This document shows positions 1-8,021 of a DNA stretch of 50,941 bases, in pieces; position 1 is the first letter of the stretch; every line of letters starts with the position of its first letter. The translations under genes were made by a program, and so were the position numbers. Below the pieces are notes generated by a model. The model had not been told where the DNA came from. It made no database searches and was given only the letters and a program-made list of their open reading frames with translations. The DNA is from Candidatus Gastranaerophilales bacterium. Its GTDB lineage: Bacteria > Bacillota > Clostridia > Lachnospirales > Lachnospiraceae. The stretch covers positions 1 through 50,941 of the forward strand of contig JAMPHU010000019.1 of assembly GCA_023663225.1 (NCBI GenBank), written 5' to 3'.

Positions 1-2
1 GA

Positions 3-107
3 GTCAGACGATTGATTGCGCTGGGACTGATATTTGTGGTTCTGGTATATTACCACAGCATTGGGAAGGAGTTTGATGTGGACACAGTGGAATTGAGAGC
101 AATATAA
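3..107 (+). CDS. C-terminal end of a membrane protein (truncated by window edge)
   Basis: The frame is open from the window start to a TAA at 105-107 and gives 34 residues. It begins with a hydrophobic stretch (LIALGLIFVVLVYY) followed by a charged tail (KEFDVDTVELRAI), which looks like a last membrane helix with a short terminal tail. No family can be assigned from so little. It lies 61 bases before the next gene on the same strand and could be the upstream member of the same transcription unit. The hydrophobic segment supports that it is real, but it could be chance. Confidence 0.45.
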   Translation, partial: VRRLIALGLIFVVLVYYHSIGKEFDVDTVELRAI

Positions 108-168
108 GATTAGAAGGTGCAAAAGCTAAAGTTATATTTTTCTGTAATAAAACAAGTGTAAAAGGGGG

Positions 169-834
169 ATGATAAACGTGGATGTTACGACATGTGAGTT
201 TTTTGTGTCATATGTACAAGAATCAAGAAATATATTTGATATAATGGCGGTGGCATATAAAATAATTTATCCATTTGAGCCCAGAGTATTGACGGCGCAT
301 GATTCGGAACTTATAAATATTATAATGTGTTTTTCCGAACAGAGTAATCGGATTCGGGGACTTGCAGAAGTAAAACATAAATTAATTGAATGGTTTCGTA
401 AGTACGAGAACATTAATATTAGTGATATGAAAAAGAAACTGTTTTCTCTTGTCAGGCTAATAGATAACAAATGTGTGAAAGCAGCAGTATCTTCTCTCCC
501 TGATTCCTATATTCAATATTTTTCATTGAATCAGTTATTTCAAGATGAAATAATCATTGTGCCTCGTCCGAAAAGCGATGTAATGGAATTGTTGTCAGAT
601 ACTATGGCGAGGGTAGAAGGGCACGGTTTTTATGGTCGAAACTATTCTTCAACGGCTGATGTTTCCGGTTATTTGCATAATTTTATTATTTATCGGAAAA
701 GCTTGATCAAGCCCAGAATTAACATTAGCAATGACCATGATGAAATAAAGAAAGAATTTGAGCAAAAAAATCATAAGTTAAAAGTGGGTGTTTTCCCTTT
801 GTCAAACCGGAATTTGAAAACCACGATTTTATAA
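169..834 (+). pseudogene. 5' part of an IME-split gene: unknown N-terminal domain leading into a nitrilase-like domain
   Basis: Residues 1 to about 198 match no family I recognise. Residues near 205-216 (LKVGVFPLSNRNL) look like the first beta strand of a carbon-nitrogen hydrolase fold. After codon 814-816 the frame runs into the mobile element and stops at 834, so the last six residues are element-encoded. Joining 169-816 to 8146-9120 restores one open frame of 540 codons. ATG 169 touches the GGGGG run at 164-168; GTG 178, nine bases beyond that run, is the better-spaced start. The gene is AT-rich compared with the genes from 13 kb onward. The fragment lacks any catalytic residue, so it is probably non-functional unless the element excises. 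Confidence 0.75.
810..816. repeat. attL core of the IME (GAATTTG)
   Basis: This 7-bp copy ends the upstream host gene fragment (codons N-L of the nitrilase-like domain). The same seven bases occur at 8139-8145 in the same frame. The exact crossover point within the repeat cannot be resolved from the sequence. Confidence 0.8.
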
Positions 835-872
835 GTGGTTATTGCCCGTCATAGGGTTTCAATAAAATCCTC

Positions 873-985
873 CGAAATCCTTGAAAATAAAGGATTTATC
901 GCAATGTGTCCGCCTTATCCCTTTATACGGTTTCACACAAGTTTATACTTTCCTCAACTGCTCATAAGGGCAAATACAAGGGAAA
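873..985. repeat. Left-end integrase-arm-like repeats of the IME
   Basis: Two boxes are seen. Box A (873-897) has the core CCTTGAAAATAAAGG. Box B (961-985) has the core TAAGGGCAAATACAAGGG. Each has a close direct copy inside the right end (8089-8115 and 8037-8061), in mirrored order from the crossover core but in the same orientation. That is expected for arm-type sites of a tyrosine integrase with an N-terminal arm-binding domain. Nothing else was recognised in 835-1060. Confidence 0.6.
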
Positions 986-1071
986 GAAAATCTCATAACA
1001 AGATATAACAAAGTGTGGCAATCGGAGAACTGTGATATATGTGCGAATATATTATAACGGAGGATTTCAAA

Positions 1072-1449
1072 ATGAACAAGTACATTTATGATGAAAATAA
1101 CGGGCTTTGGTATGAACTGCAAGGCGATTACTATTTGCCCTGCCTTACCTTACCACCCGAAGAAGAAAAACCTATCGGGATATGGGGGCAGCGTCACAAA
1201 CGCTATCTGAGAGAACATAAGAAAGCGACCTACACCACGCTTTTAACCAGCGGCAAGCTCAACCTTTATCTTGCAGAGATTGACGAGCAGGCGCAGCAAC
1301 GCTTTGAAATGCTCATAGAGATGATGAAGCACTCACAGGGTATCACAGAACAGCTAAAGGCGGAAAATGCCTTAGAATGGACAGGACGAGTGAATAACAT
1401 ACGGTCTTGTGCAATGGAGATTGTGAATGAGGAAATCATCTACAACTAA
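1072..1449 (+). CDS. tnpV: TnpV-type transposon-encoded protein
   Basis: The product has 125 residues and shows the features I associate with TnpV of Tn4451-related elements in clostridia: an aromatic N-terminus (MNKYIYDENNGLWYELQGDY), the segment IGIWGQRHKRYL, and EQLKAENALEWTGRVNNIR toward the C-terminus. The start at 1072 follows GGAGGA at 1060-1065. An upstream in-frame ATG at 1039 has no ribosome site. The biochemical role of TnpV is not established to my knowledge; it usually marks mobile elements. A structured intergenic region follows it. Confidence 0.88.
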   Translation: MNKYIYDENNGLWYELQGDYYLPCLTLPPEEEKPIGIWGQRHKRYLREHKKATYTTLLTSGKLNLYLAEIDEQAQQRFEMLIEMMKHSQGITEQLKAENALEWTGRVNNIRSCAMEIVNEEIIYN

Positions 1450-1452
1450 ATC

Positions 1453-1568
1453 AATGTAACGCATATATATGTAAAATGGCGACGGGTAGGGATAACACCT
1501 TACCCGCCTTGTTTTATACCCCGTGAGTTGCTTGAATACGGTGTTTTGACACCGAAAAGCGTTACATT
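1453..1568. other. Structured intergenic region: 10-bp closing stem around two hairpins
   Basis: AATGTAACGC (1453-1462) pairs perfectly with GCGTTACATT (1559-1568). Inside are the near-perfect hairpin CGGGTAGGG...CCTTACCCG (about 1482-1506) and the perfect hairpin CGGTGT-TTTG-ACACCG (1539-1554). The first hairpin with the following TTGTTTTAT may act as the tnpV terminator. The whole could instead be a folded RNA or a small palindromic insertion. No promoter was assigned. Confidence 0.5.
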
Positions 1569-1667
1569 ATCATTTCTTTTTCAGAAAGTAAGATGTTCAT
1601 ATTTCTTTGCTTGATATAGTTCGTTTAAACGACTATAATATACACAGTACCATTTGAGAGATAAAAA

Positions 1668-1874
1668 ATGTTTGAATATATGACTGCACAGGAAACTGCC
1701 GAAAAATGGGATGTATCGCTTCGCTGGGTACAACGACTTTGCAAGACAGAACGCATTGACGGTGCTATGTATATAGGGCGAGTTTGGTTAATTCCTAAAA
1801 ATATGGAGAAGCCCGCTGATAGAAGAAAGAAATCGAATAACAACAAAAAAATTTCTGAAATCAACACAAAATGA
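1668..1874 (+). CDS. Small helix-turn-helix DNA-binding protein
   Basis: The product has 68 residues. MTAQETAEKWDVSLRWVQRLC is an excisionase/MerR-like helix-turn-helix, followed by a short wing (DGAMYIGRVWLIPKN) and a lysine-rich tail. It probably binds DNA in the element, either as an accessory recombination factor or as a small repressor. ATG 1668 has only a weak ribosome site (GAGAGAT); ATG 1680 is an alternative in the same frame. It is distinct from the excisionase-like gene at 5547-5762. The partner DNA site is not evident. Confidence 0.6.
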   Translation: MFEYMTAQETAEKWDVSLRWVQRLCKTERIDGAMYIGRVWLIPKNMEKPADRRKKSNNNKKISEINTK

Positions 1875-1960
1875 AATTCGTGTTGTTCAGTTTTAAGGGC
1901 AAATCCTTTATGATTGTATTATCAGCCAAGGCTGAAATACAATTTAAGGGAGAACCCACT

Positions 1961-2320
1961 ATGAATACAGACAAAATTTTTGCAGAAGCCATTGCCAAGG
2001 AATACGCACCGAATGATACTTCAAAGGTTGTGGCATTGAAAAAACTGGACAGAAAAGCAAAACGCAAAGCGAATATTTTCACTTACACTTTTGGTGTGGT
2101 TATGTCGCTTATTCTCGGCACAGGGATGTGTATATCAATGAAAGTAATCGGTGACGGAAGTCCATTTATGACTATCATTGGTATTATCGTTGGAATTATC
2201 GGAATTATCGGTGTCGGCGTAAACTATCCGATTTATAAAAGAATGCTCGAAACTGGTAAAAAGAAATACGCATTTGAGATTATGCAGCTTGCAAAAGAAA
2301 TCAGTGAAGAAGCTGAGTAG
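1961..2320 (+). CDS. Small two-helix membrane protein of unknown function
   Basis: The product has 119 residues starting MNTDKIFAEAIAKEYAPNDTSKV, after an AAGGGAGA ribosome site at 1946-1953. A basic segment (KLDRKAKRKAN) precedes two hydrophobic helices at about residues 46-66 and 72-95, the second rich in isoleucine and glycine. A charged C-terminal helix (KKYAFEIMQLAKEISEEAE) follows. Relatives in Lachnospiraceae are often labelled dihydropteridine reductase, a name I think is unsupported because no reductase motif is visible. It precedes the TetR gene by 20 bases and may be the gene that TetR regulates. An upstream in-frame ATG at 1871 is not supported by a ribosome site. Confidence 0.75.
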   Translation: MNTDKIFAEAIAKEYAPNDTSKVVALKKLDRKAKRKANIFTYTFGVVMSLILGTGMCISMKVIGDGSPFMTIIGIIVGIIGIIGVGVNYPIYKRMLETGKKKYAFEIMQLAKEISEEAE

Positions 2321-2340
2321 GAAAGTAAGGAGGGTGTCAT

Positions 2341-2952
2341 ATGAATAAGTCAGAAAGTAAATATTTCAATACTGCCCTCCTTATGGACGAAGCACTGATT
2401 GATTTGCTGGCAATAAAAGATTTAGAATATATTACAGTCAAGGAAATTTGTGAAAAAGCAGGCGTAAACAGGTCAACTTTCTATTTACATTATGAAACGA
2501 TTGCAGATTTGGCAAATGAAGCAATGGAAACTGTCAATGAACGCTTTTTATCTTATTTTACACAGAGTTCAGCGGAGTTTGCGGGTGAAATATCGGGAAA
2601 AGAACTGAACGACCTTGTTCTTGTTACACAAGACTATTTGCGACCGTATTTACAGTTTATATATGATAATAAAAAGGTATATCGTGCCACTTTCTGCAAT
2701 CCTTATGGTATGCAGGTACAAACACGATACCAATATTTGAAAGACCATATTATAGAGCCGATTTTGGCAAGATTTGACATTCCCGAAATCTTTCGTAACT
2801 ATTATATTGTCTATTATATAGATGGTGTTGCAGCTATCATTAAAGAATGGCTGAATACAGACTGTCGTGACTCCATTGACAGCATTATTGCAGTGATTGA
2901 GGAATGTGTCAGACCGTTAGGCGGAACAGAGGGCAAGAGATATGGAGAATAA
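2341..2952 (+). CDS. TetR/AcrR-family transcriptional regulator
   Basis: The product has 203 residues. The N-terminal DNA-binding domain (about 10-60) contains ITVKEICEKAGVNRSTFYLHY, a clear TetR helix-turn-helix. The remaining helical domain (about 75-195) should be the ligand-binding and dimer part and resembles the C-terminal domain of TetR proteins common in Firmicutes. The ribosome site AAGGAGG lies just upstream. The gene overlaps the next membrane-protein gene by 11 bases, so the two are translationally coupled. It probably represses its own unit in response to an unknown small molecule; no operator palindrome was firmly identified. Confidence 0.9.
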   Translation: MNKSESKYFNTALLMDEALIDLLAIKDLEYITVKEICEKAGVNRSTFYLHYETIADLANEAMETVNERFLSYFTQSSAEFAGEISGKELNDLVLVTQDYLRPYLQFIYDNKKVYRATFCNPYGMQVQTRYQYLKDHIIEPILARFDIPEIFRNYYIVYYIDGVAAIIKEWLNTDCRDSIDSIIAVIEECVRPLGGTEGKRYGE

Positions 2953-3649
2953 AACACCTCGTGAAATGATAAAACCTATTCTCCAAAATTGGAAAAGGGA
3001 TTATAGCTTTAAGACTATTGCCAGCTCGTTGCTTTCGTTTGGAATTACAATATTATTTGCCCTATATAACGGATTTTTAGGCATTCGCTTGTTGTCCGTA
3101 TGGAACGGAAGTATTTGTATATTTTATCTGTTGCTTGTTGTTATTCGTGGGAGTATCTTGTTCGCTGAAAGAAAGAGCAAAGGGAAACCCAACAGCGAAA
3201 AAGCACAAATTCGATATAGAGTGTTTGTTATCAGCACGATTATGCTTTTGTTACTTAACTTGGCACTTATTTGTCCCATTGCACTAATGGTAAAATTTGA
3301 AAAGCCCGTAAATATGGAGCTTATTCCCGCAATTGCAATGGCGGCTTATACCACTTATAAGGTTACGATGGCTTCTATTCATTTCCGTAAAAAAAGCAGA
3401 AGGCATAAAAATATTTTCATTACTGAGTTACGGACAATTAACTTTATTGATGCGCTGGTTTCAATTCTCACGCTTCAGAACACTCTGATAATGGTTAACA
3501 GCACAAAATCAGGTACTGACAAAATGCTCACATTATCTGCTATTACAAGTGCGGTAATTTATATAATTATTGTATTTATAACGCTTCGATTGATAACGGA
3601 AGGAATAAAGCAACATAGAAAAGAAATTGATAGTACCGACAAAGCATAG
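2942..3649 (+). CDS. Multi-pass membrane protein, unknown function (IME cargo)
   Basis: The product has 235 residues with about six hydrophobic segments: near 25-45, 50-70, 95-118, 125-145, a weaker one near 170-185, and 195-218. Basic loops (KSRRHK, RKSKGKP) lie between them. No transporter or enzyme motif is seen. It overlaps the TetR gene by 11 bases, so it is probably the regulated partner, for example an exporter or envelope-stress protein. The composition is AT-rich like the rest of the element cargo. I do not recognise the family. Confidence 0.75.
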   Translation: MENKTPREMIKPILQNWKRDYSFKTIASSLLSFGITILFALYNGFLGIRLLSVWNGSICIFYLLLVVIRGSILFAERKSKGKPNSEKAQIRYRVFVISTIMLLLLNLALICPIALMVKFEKPVNMELIPAIAMAAYTTYKVTMASIHFRKKSRRHKNIFITELRTINFIDALVSILTLQNTLIMVNSTKSGTDKMLTLSAITSAVIYIIIVFITLRLITEGIKQHRKEIDSTDKA

Positions 3650-3661
3650 AGGGATAACTGT

Positions 3662-3835
3662 ATGGATAAAACACAATGGATACTATGCCCCGTTTGCAGC
3701 AACAAAACTCGTGACAGGATGCGGGATGATACCATATTGAAAAACTATCCCCTTTACTGTCCGAAGTGCAAACAGGAAACGCTGATAGAAGCGGAGAACC
3801 TAAAAATAACCGTTATAAAGAAGCAAGAAACCTAA
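3662..3835 (+). CDS. Cysteine-rich KTR-type zinc-ribbon protein
   Basis: This short gene of 57 residues begins MDKTQWILCPVCSNKTRDRMR. It has two CxxC knuckles (CPVC near residue 9 and CPKC near residue 33) that should bind one zinc ion, and the NKTR segment typical of the small cysteine-rich KTR proteins common in Firmicutes integrative elements. A GAGGGATAA sequence lies shortly before the ATG. It ends just before a strong terminator that separates it from the convergent relaxase gene. The function is unknown; a nucleic-acid-binding role is likely from the fold. Confidence 0.85.
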   Translation: MDKTQWILCPVCSNKTRDRMRDDTILKNYPLYCPKCKQETLIEAENLKITVIKKQET

Positions 3836-3848
3836 TCTCTATATGTAT

Positions 3849-3886
3849 GCCGCCGATTATGGATAACACCATAGCGGCGGTTTTTT
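3849..3886 (+). terminator. Rho-independent terminator between convergent genes
   Basis: A stem of CCGCCG...TTATGG paired with CCATAG.CGGCGG is followed directly by TTTTTT (3881-3886). It ends the cargo transcript. It lies at the 3' end of the convergent relaxase gene and may also slow transcription from the other side. Confidence 0.8.
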
Positions 3887-3888
3887 GC

Positions 3889-5298
3889 CTATCGGCTGTC
3901 TCTGTCAAAGGATTTTTTGCGTGGTTTTTGCTGTCTGCCCTGCTCCTGCAACTGCCTGAGCCTGTTTCTAACACACTCTCTTTCGGGTTGCTTCTGCGGT
4001 CTGCGCTTTTCCTTAACCTGACGCTCCCATTCGGCAAGGTCACGGTTGTACTGCTCCACAACGGATTCTGCTTCCCGATAGGTTGCCATAAATGCCTGTA
4101 CATCGGGATAACCGTCCTCCCTGAGAATATCGGGGAGCTTATCCAGCCTTTCGGATATTTCCTTTTCGGTCTGCTGTACCTGCTCGGTAAGAGCCTTGCG
4201 CTCCTTGCCCTTAAAAATACCTTTTGCTTCGGAAAGCTGTTCTTTCAGTTTGGTGACTTCCTCCTGTAAGCTACGGATTGCCCTCGCTTCGTCCTGTACC
4301 CGTATCATCAGATTCCGCATAGTTCGGAACTCTGCCATATCAATACCCAGCGTGGGCTTCGGCGGCAACCCGTGTTCACGGATAAGTTTTTGCAGGAAGT
4401 CTTTTGCTCGGCTTACGATACTGCTGAACAGATTGGGCAGCCAGCCGCTTTTGCGGATAGAACTGCTTACCCTGTCGTGTACCTCGGTCTGCTTGACCTC
4501 CAAAATCCTTGCTTCGGATATTCCCGATATAAGTGCCATATCCGCCATCCTGTTCCATTCCTGTCTTGCCGCATTGTCGGCTTTGATTTCTTCCTCTCTC
4601 GGATTGTGCTTGCCGATTTTCTTTGTCGGCAGATACACGCTGTTTTTATCAAAGACCTTCAAATGCTGTTCGGGGTCGGAAATATGGCGGTTGATAAGGT
4701 CGGTATAAACTTCCTTTACCTCCCGAAGAAAAGGCTCGCTTTTGAATTTATCATCTTTCACGGTAAATAGGTGGCTTTCGTAAATCTCCCCCTTTTTGAT
4801 AATGGTGCAGCCCTTTCTTATCTGTCCGTCCTCTCCTGTGATTTCTTTCTTAGTGCGTATCCGTTTGCCTGTTTCGTCAAAGAATACGCTTCTTGCGGCA
4901 ATCTTCACATCAGGCTCAGGGAGCAGCTTCCTCTCGCTGAAAATCAGGTGAATGTGGTAATTGGTCTTGCGCTTGTTGTGGTGCAAAGCCGATACACATT
5001 CCACGCCGTACCGCCTGCGGAACTCGTCTGTGAAATCTTCGAGCACCTGCTGCGGCTCATACTGCGTGTAGACTTCGGGCAGGGCGATAATCAGCTCCCT
5101 TGCTTCGATACATTTCCCCTTTGCGCCGCTTCTCTGAAATTCCTGTTGGCTTTCCCTTGCGAGATTGCTCCAAAAGGTATTGTCTGCGGTGCGGTAGGTG
5201 GCGTATAGGTTTTCTTGTCTTGCGTGGCTGGTGATATACGATATTCGTCCTTTGACATTGGGCAGCTTCGACATCTGTATGAAGCTGTGTCTTGCCAT
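3889..5298 (-). CDS. MobA/MobL-like relaxase (MobP type)
   Basis: The product has 469 residues. It should nick the element's origin of transfer and stay covalently bound to the 5' end during mobilisation. The N-terminus has GRISYIT with a candidate nucleophilic tyrosine at residue 21. The metal-binding motif lies at about 104-118 (ALHHNKRKTNYHIHL), an H...NxHxH pattern typical of MobL/MobP relaxases. The C-terminal half (about 330-469) is rich in K, E, R and Q, probably a coiled coil used for contacts with other transfer proteins. A 248-base non-coding region with several inverted repeats lies immediately upstream and is the expected place for oriT. No coupling protein is encoded nearby. Confidence 0.93.
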   Translation of the reverse strand: MARHSFIQMSKLPNVKGRISYITSHARQENLYATYRTADNTFWSNLARESQQEFQRSGAKGKCIEARELIIALPEVYTQYEPQQVLEDFTDEFRRRYGVECVSALHHNKRKTNYHIHLIFSERKLLPEPDVKIAARSVFFDETGKRIRTKKEITGEDGQIRKGCTIIKKGEIYESHLFTVKDDKFKSEPFLREVKEVYTDLINRHISDPEQHLKVFDKNSVYLPTKKIGKHNPREEEIKADNAARQEWNRMADMALISGISEARILEVKQTEVHDRVSSSIRKSGWLPNLFSSIVSRAKDFLQKLIREHGLPPKPTLGIDMAEFRTMRNLMIRVQDEARAIRSLQEEVTKLKEQLSEAKGIFKGKERKALTEQVQQTEKEISERLDKLPDILREDGYPDVQAFMATYREAESVVEQYNRDLAEWERQVKEKRRPQKQPERECVRNRLRQLQEQGRQQKPRKKSFDRDSR

Positions 5299-5415
5299 AA
5301 TCCAACCTTTCTTTGAAATATACCGTTCTCATTTTGCAACCGTCTTGACGGTTGCTGCTGTTTCGGCGGCTGTGCTGACGAGACAGCGGAGAAAATCGCC
5401 ATAGCGGTTTTCTCT

Positions 5416-5518
5416 GTGATAATGCTGAAAACGGAAGTGTCAGCGTTATCACAAGCTCCCCGCAGGGGCGAAATACCCAGAGTACAAATCGAAGATTTGT
5501 GCGAGGGGTGTATTTCGC
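5416..5518. other. Candidate origin of transfer (oriT)
   Basis: Directly upstream of the relaxase start there are three nested or adjacent palindromes: GTGATAATGCTGA (5416-5428) with TCAGCGTTATCAC (5440-5452); CCCC-GCA-GGGG near 5458-5468; and the outer pair GCGAAATAC (5468-5476) with GTATTTCGC (5510-5518) around the perfect hairpin ACAAATC-GAA-GATTTGT (5484-5500). Such cruciforms next to a relaxase gene are typical of oriT. The nick site cannot be named from sequence alone. Parts may also act as operator for the relaxase promoter. Confidence 0.55.
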
Positions 5519-5546
5519 TCTCAAACGCCGAGGGCTTTAAGAACGG

Positions 5547-5762
5547 TCAATCTACTCGGCGGACATCATTCTGATTGAGAAGATTTCTGCCCTGATTGAC
5601 GCTCATAAAATGCTCCAGCGTGTCCCTGCGGATAATTGCTTTCCGTCCGACTTTAAGGACAGGCAGCTTGCCCCAGTCCACCAGTTTCCGCATTGTGTTC
5701 CTGCCGATACCCGTACATTCGGCAGCTTCTTCGATGGTTAAACCCATTTTGATGTTGCTCAT
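5547..5762 (-). CDS. Excisionase-like helix-turn-helix protein
   Basis: The product has 71 residues. LTIEEAAECTGIGRNTMRKLV is a winged helix-turn-helix of the excisionase/MerR type, and the wing (LPVLKVGRKAIIRRDTLEHFM) fits Tn916-type Xis proteins. It should bend DNA at the element ends and favour excision by the integrase. The ribosome site AAGGAG lies upstream of ATG 5762 on the minus strand. The gene diverges from the XRE regulator, with the shared intergenic region holding GTTGCAAA-type repeats. The assignment as excisionase is from fold and context; a regulator role is possible. Confidence 0.8.
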   Translation of the reverse strand: MSNIKMGLTIEEAAECTGIGRNTMRKLVDWGKLPVLKVGRKAIIRRDTLEHFMSVNQGRNLLNQNDVRRVD

Positions 5763-5891
5763 TTTATCATCTCCTTTCTAAAATACTCGTTTCGCAACTA
5801 TGTACCTGTAATTATACTTATTTTGCTATCACTTGTCAACCTGTTTTGCAACCATTCAAGAATTATTTTTAATATTTATCGCATTTTGGGG

Positions 5892-5920
5892 TTGCAATTT
5901 GCATTTCTATGTGCTATAAT
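5892..5920 (+). promoter_or_regulatory. Sigma-A promoter of the XRE regulator, with operator-like repeats
   Basis: TTGCAA (5892-5897), a 17-base spacer and a consensus TATAAT (5915-5920) are seen. The motif TTTTGCAAC/GTTGCAATT recurs near 5795-5800, 5842-5850 and 5891-5898 in both orientations, and probably forms operators for the divergent HTH and XRE proteins. Confidence 0.75.
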
Positions 5921-5944
5921 GATACTCGTCAGGAGGTGAAAACC

Positions 5945-6610
5945 TTGAAAAACGAAATTACATTCACTGCAAAACAGGTCGGTGAACGGGTAAAGGCACG
6001 CCGAACAGAGTTAAATCTTACCATGCCCGAACTTGGCAAGCGTATCGGCGTGAACAAATCCACCATTCAGCGGTATGAAGCAGACGGCGTTGACTCGAAA
6101 CGCACAATGATTATCAACGGTCTTGCCGAAGCACTGCTTACCACTCCCGAATGGCTGACAGGACTTTCCGAAGAAAAGGAATATGACAGCCGCACATTAT
6201 GTGCAAAGGATATGGAAGAACATATCAAAAAGTATCTTGATACGGTTTCCTCTACGGTCAGCGGAGAGCCGCACCAACAGCTTCTTACCACATTCCTCGG
6301 CAAGATGATTGACCTGTACTCGGTGCTGTGCCACTACTTTTCCGACGCTATGGCGGAGGTTGACCGTGTGGCGGGGGACGAGAGCTTGAAGCAGTCGCTT
6401 AGTAAATATGCGATTGAGTCAGGGGCAATTACCGAGCGTGTTTACCGCAAAGAGATGGAGTTACCTATCGAAGATATGAAGCGTTTTTTAGACGGAATTT
6501 TACATATCTACGATGAGGGACGCACCAAAATATCTATGGGCGACCTTTTCGGGATAGTGGCGGAAGCCGAAAACAGGCTTACCGAAAAAGAAAATTCCGT
6601 GGCACCTTGA
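5945..6610 (+). CDS. XRE/Cro-CI family transcriptional regulator
   Basis: The product has 221 residues when started at TTG 5945, which lies six bases after AGGAGGTG (5931-5938). The upstream ATG at 5909 overlaps the -10 box and cannot be on the transcript. The N-terminal helix-turn-helix (about 8-62) includes LTMPELGKRIGVNKSTIQRYE, typical of Cro/CI repressors. The remainder is helical and unrecognised. Placed between excisionase and integrase, it is a likely lysogeny-type switch controlling element excision. Confidence 0.88.
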   Translation: MKNEITFTAKQVGERVKARRTELNLTMPELGKRIGVNKSTIQRYEADGVDSKRTMIINGLAEALLTTPEWLTGLSEEKEYDSRTLCAKDMEEHIKKYLDTVSSTVSGEPHQQLLTTFLGKMIDLYSVLCHYFSDAMAEVDRVAGDESLKQSLSKYAIESGAITERVYRKEMELPIEDMKRFLDGILHIYDEGRTKISMGDLFGIVAEAENRLTEKENSVAP

Positions 6611-6611
6611 C

Positions 6612-6642
6612 AAAAAAATATGCCGATTGAACACAATCGGCA
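6612..6642 (-). terminator. Hairpin with U-run readable on the minus strand
   Basis: TGCCGATTG-AACA-CAATCGGCA is a perfect 9-bp stem at 6621-6642, with an A-run (6612-6618) on its left side. This makes a terminator only for minus-strand transcription. It lies between the XRE gene and integrase and could stop antisense transcription from the attachment site or limit integrase expression. Confidence 0.35.
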
Positions 6643-6717
6643 CAAGTGACACTATTTACTTTACGCACACCATATGTCACAGTCCCGATTGCCACGGATA
6701 GAAAGGAGTTTTTATCT

Positions 6718-8016
6718 ATGGCAAAAGGTTCTGTAAGAAAGAAAGGAAAAAAGTGGTACGGACGCTTCTATATCGAGGATGAAAGCGGTCGCAAAGTCCA
6801 AAAGGAGTTTGTAGGCACAGAGAGCAAAGCCGAGACGGAAGCCATGCTCCGCAAGGCGATGGAGGACTATGAGGAAAAGAAATTCGTAGCAAAATCCGAA
6901 AATGCCACGGTGGGTATGCTGCTGGATATGTGGGTGGAGGAAGAATTAAAGCCCGGCAATCTCAGCAACGGAACGGTAATGGCATATCAGGGAACAGTCA
7001 ACCGTATCAAACAGCATCCTATCGGCAGCCGCAAGCTGAAAACCGTTACCGCCGACCATTTGCAGGCGTATATGGACTATCTCAGCTTTGGCGGAACAAA
7101 TCCAGACGGCACGACAGCAAAGGCACTCAGCAAAGGGTACTTACGACTGTTCTCGGCAGTTCTGCAAGGGGCGTTCCGCTTTGCAGTATTCCCGAAGCGG
7201 ATGATTACCTTCAACCCGATGCAGTATGTGGTATGGCGGGGCAAGAAAGAGGACTATGACCTGTTCTCGGACGAGGACGGCGACACCGTTTCCGCTCCTA
7301 CCCTCAGCCACGAGCAGTATTGCAGGCTGAAGGATTTTCTGAAAGCAAAGGGCAATCCCGCATTGCTTCCCATTCAGATTGCCTACTACACGGGGCTTCG
7401 CATTGGCGAGGTCTGCGGCTTGACTTGGCAGGACATTAACCTTGACGAGCAGTACCTCACGGTACGCCGCAGTATGCGATACAACGGGGCAAGGCACAAA
7501 ACCGAGATAGGAGCGACTAAGCGGAAGAAAGTCCGCACCGTTGACTTCTGCGACACGCTGGCGGAAATTCTGCGGACAGCGAAAACCGAACAGCACAAAA
7601 ATCGCTTCCGATACGGCGAGCTTTACAACCTCAACTATTACAAAGAGGTCAGGGAAAAAGACCGCACCTACTATGAGGTTTACAGTCTGCCGAGAACGGA
7701 AGAAATCCCCGATGGCTGCAAGGAAATCTCCTTTGTCTGCCTCAGACCTGATGGTGCATACGAATCACCGAGTACGGTAGGGATTATGTGCAGGACGGCA
7801 AGCAGAAAAGTCGAGGGATTGGAGGGCTTTCATTTCCACCAGCTTCGCCACACATTCACGAGCAATCTGCTCTCAAACGGAGCAGCACCGAAGGATGTGC
7901 AGGAGCTTCTCGGACACGCCGATGTCAGTACCACAATGAACATTTACGCTCACGCTACAAGGGAAGCGAAGCGTACTTCCGCAAGGCTGCTGGATAAAGT
8001 AGTCGGCGGAAATTAA
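6718..8016 (+). CDS. Tyrosine-family site-specific integrase of the IME
   Basis: The product has 432 residues from ATG 6718, preceded by GAAAGGAG; the longer frame from 6646 lacks a ribosome site. The N-terminus ([20 protein letters not shown]) is a Tn916-like arm-binding domain, followed by a SAM-like core-binding domain. The catalytic domain shows R228 in [10 protein letters not shown]374 and R377 in FHQLRHTF, a downstream LLGHAD histidine, and the nucleophile Y410 in NIYAHAT. All expected catalytic residues are present, so the protein should be active. The gene sits at the right end of the element with its stop 129 bases from the attR core. Confidence 0.96.
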   Translation: MAKGSVRKKGKKWYGRFYIEDESGRKVQKEFVGTESKAETEAMLRKAMEDYEEKKFVAKSENATVGMLLDMWVEEELKPGNLSNGTVMAYQGTVNRIKQHPIGSRKLKTVTADHLQAYMDYLSFGGTNPDGTTAKALSKGYLRLFSAVLQGAFRFAVFPKRMITFNPMQYVVWRGKKEDYDLFSDEDGDTVSAPTLSHEQYCRLKDFLKAKGNPALLPIQIAYYTGLRIGEVCGLTWQDINLDEQYLTVRRSMRYNGARHKTEIGATKRKKVRTVDFCDTLAEILRTAKTEQHKNRFRYGELYNLNYYKEVREKDRTYYEVYSLPRTEEIPDGCKEISFVCLRPDGAYESPSTVGIMCRTASRKVEGLEGFHFHQLRHTFTSNLLSNGAAPKDVQELLGHADVSTTMNIYAHATREAKRTSARLLDKVVGGN

Positions 8017-8021
8017 AAAAC

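Noticed and set aside
3766-5208. Several plus-strand open frames opposite the relaxase gene.
   Set aside because: They are shadows of the relaxase gene, which shows clear family motifs on the minus strand; the KTR gene ends at 3835 before the terminator.
5909-5944. ATG 5909 as start of the XRE regulator.
   Set aside because: It overlaps the -10 box of the promoter and has no ribosome site; TTG 5945 follows AGGAGGTG.
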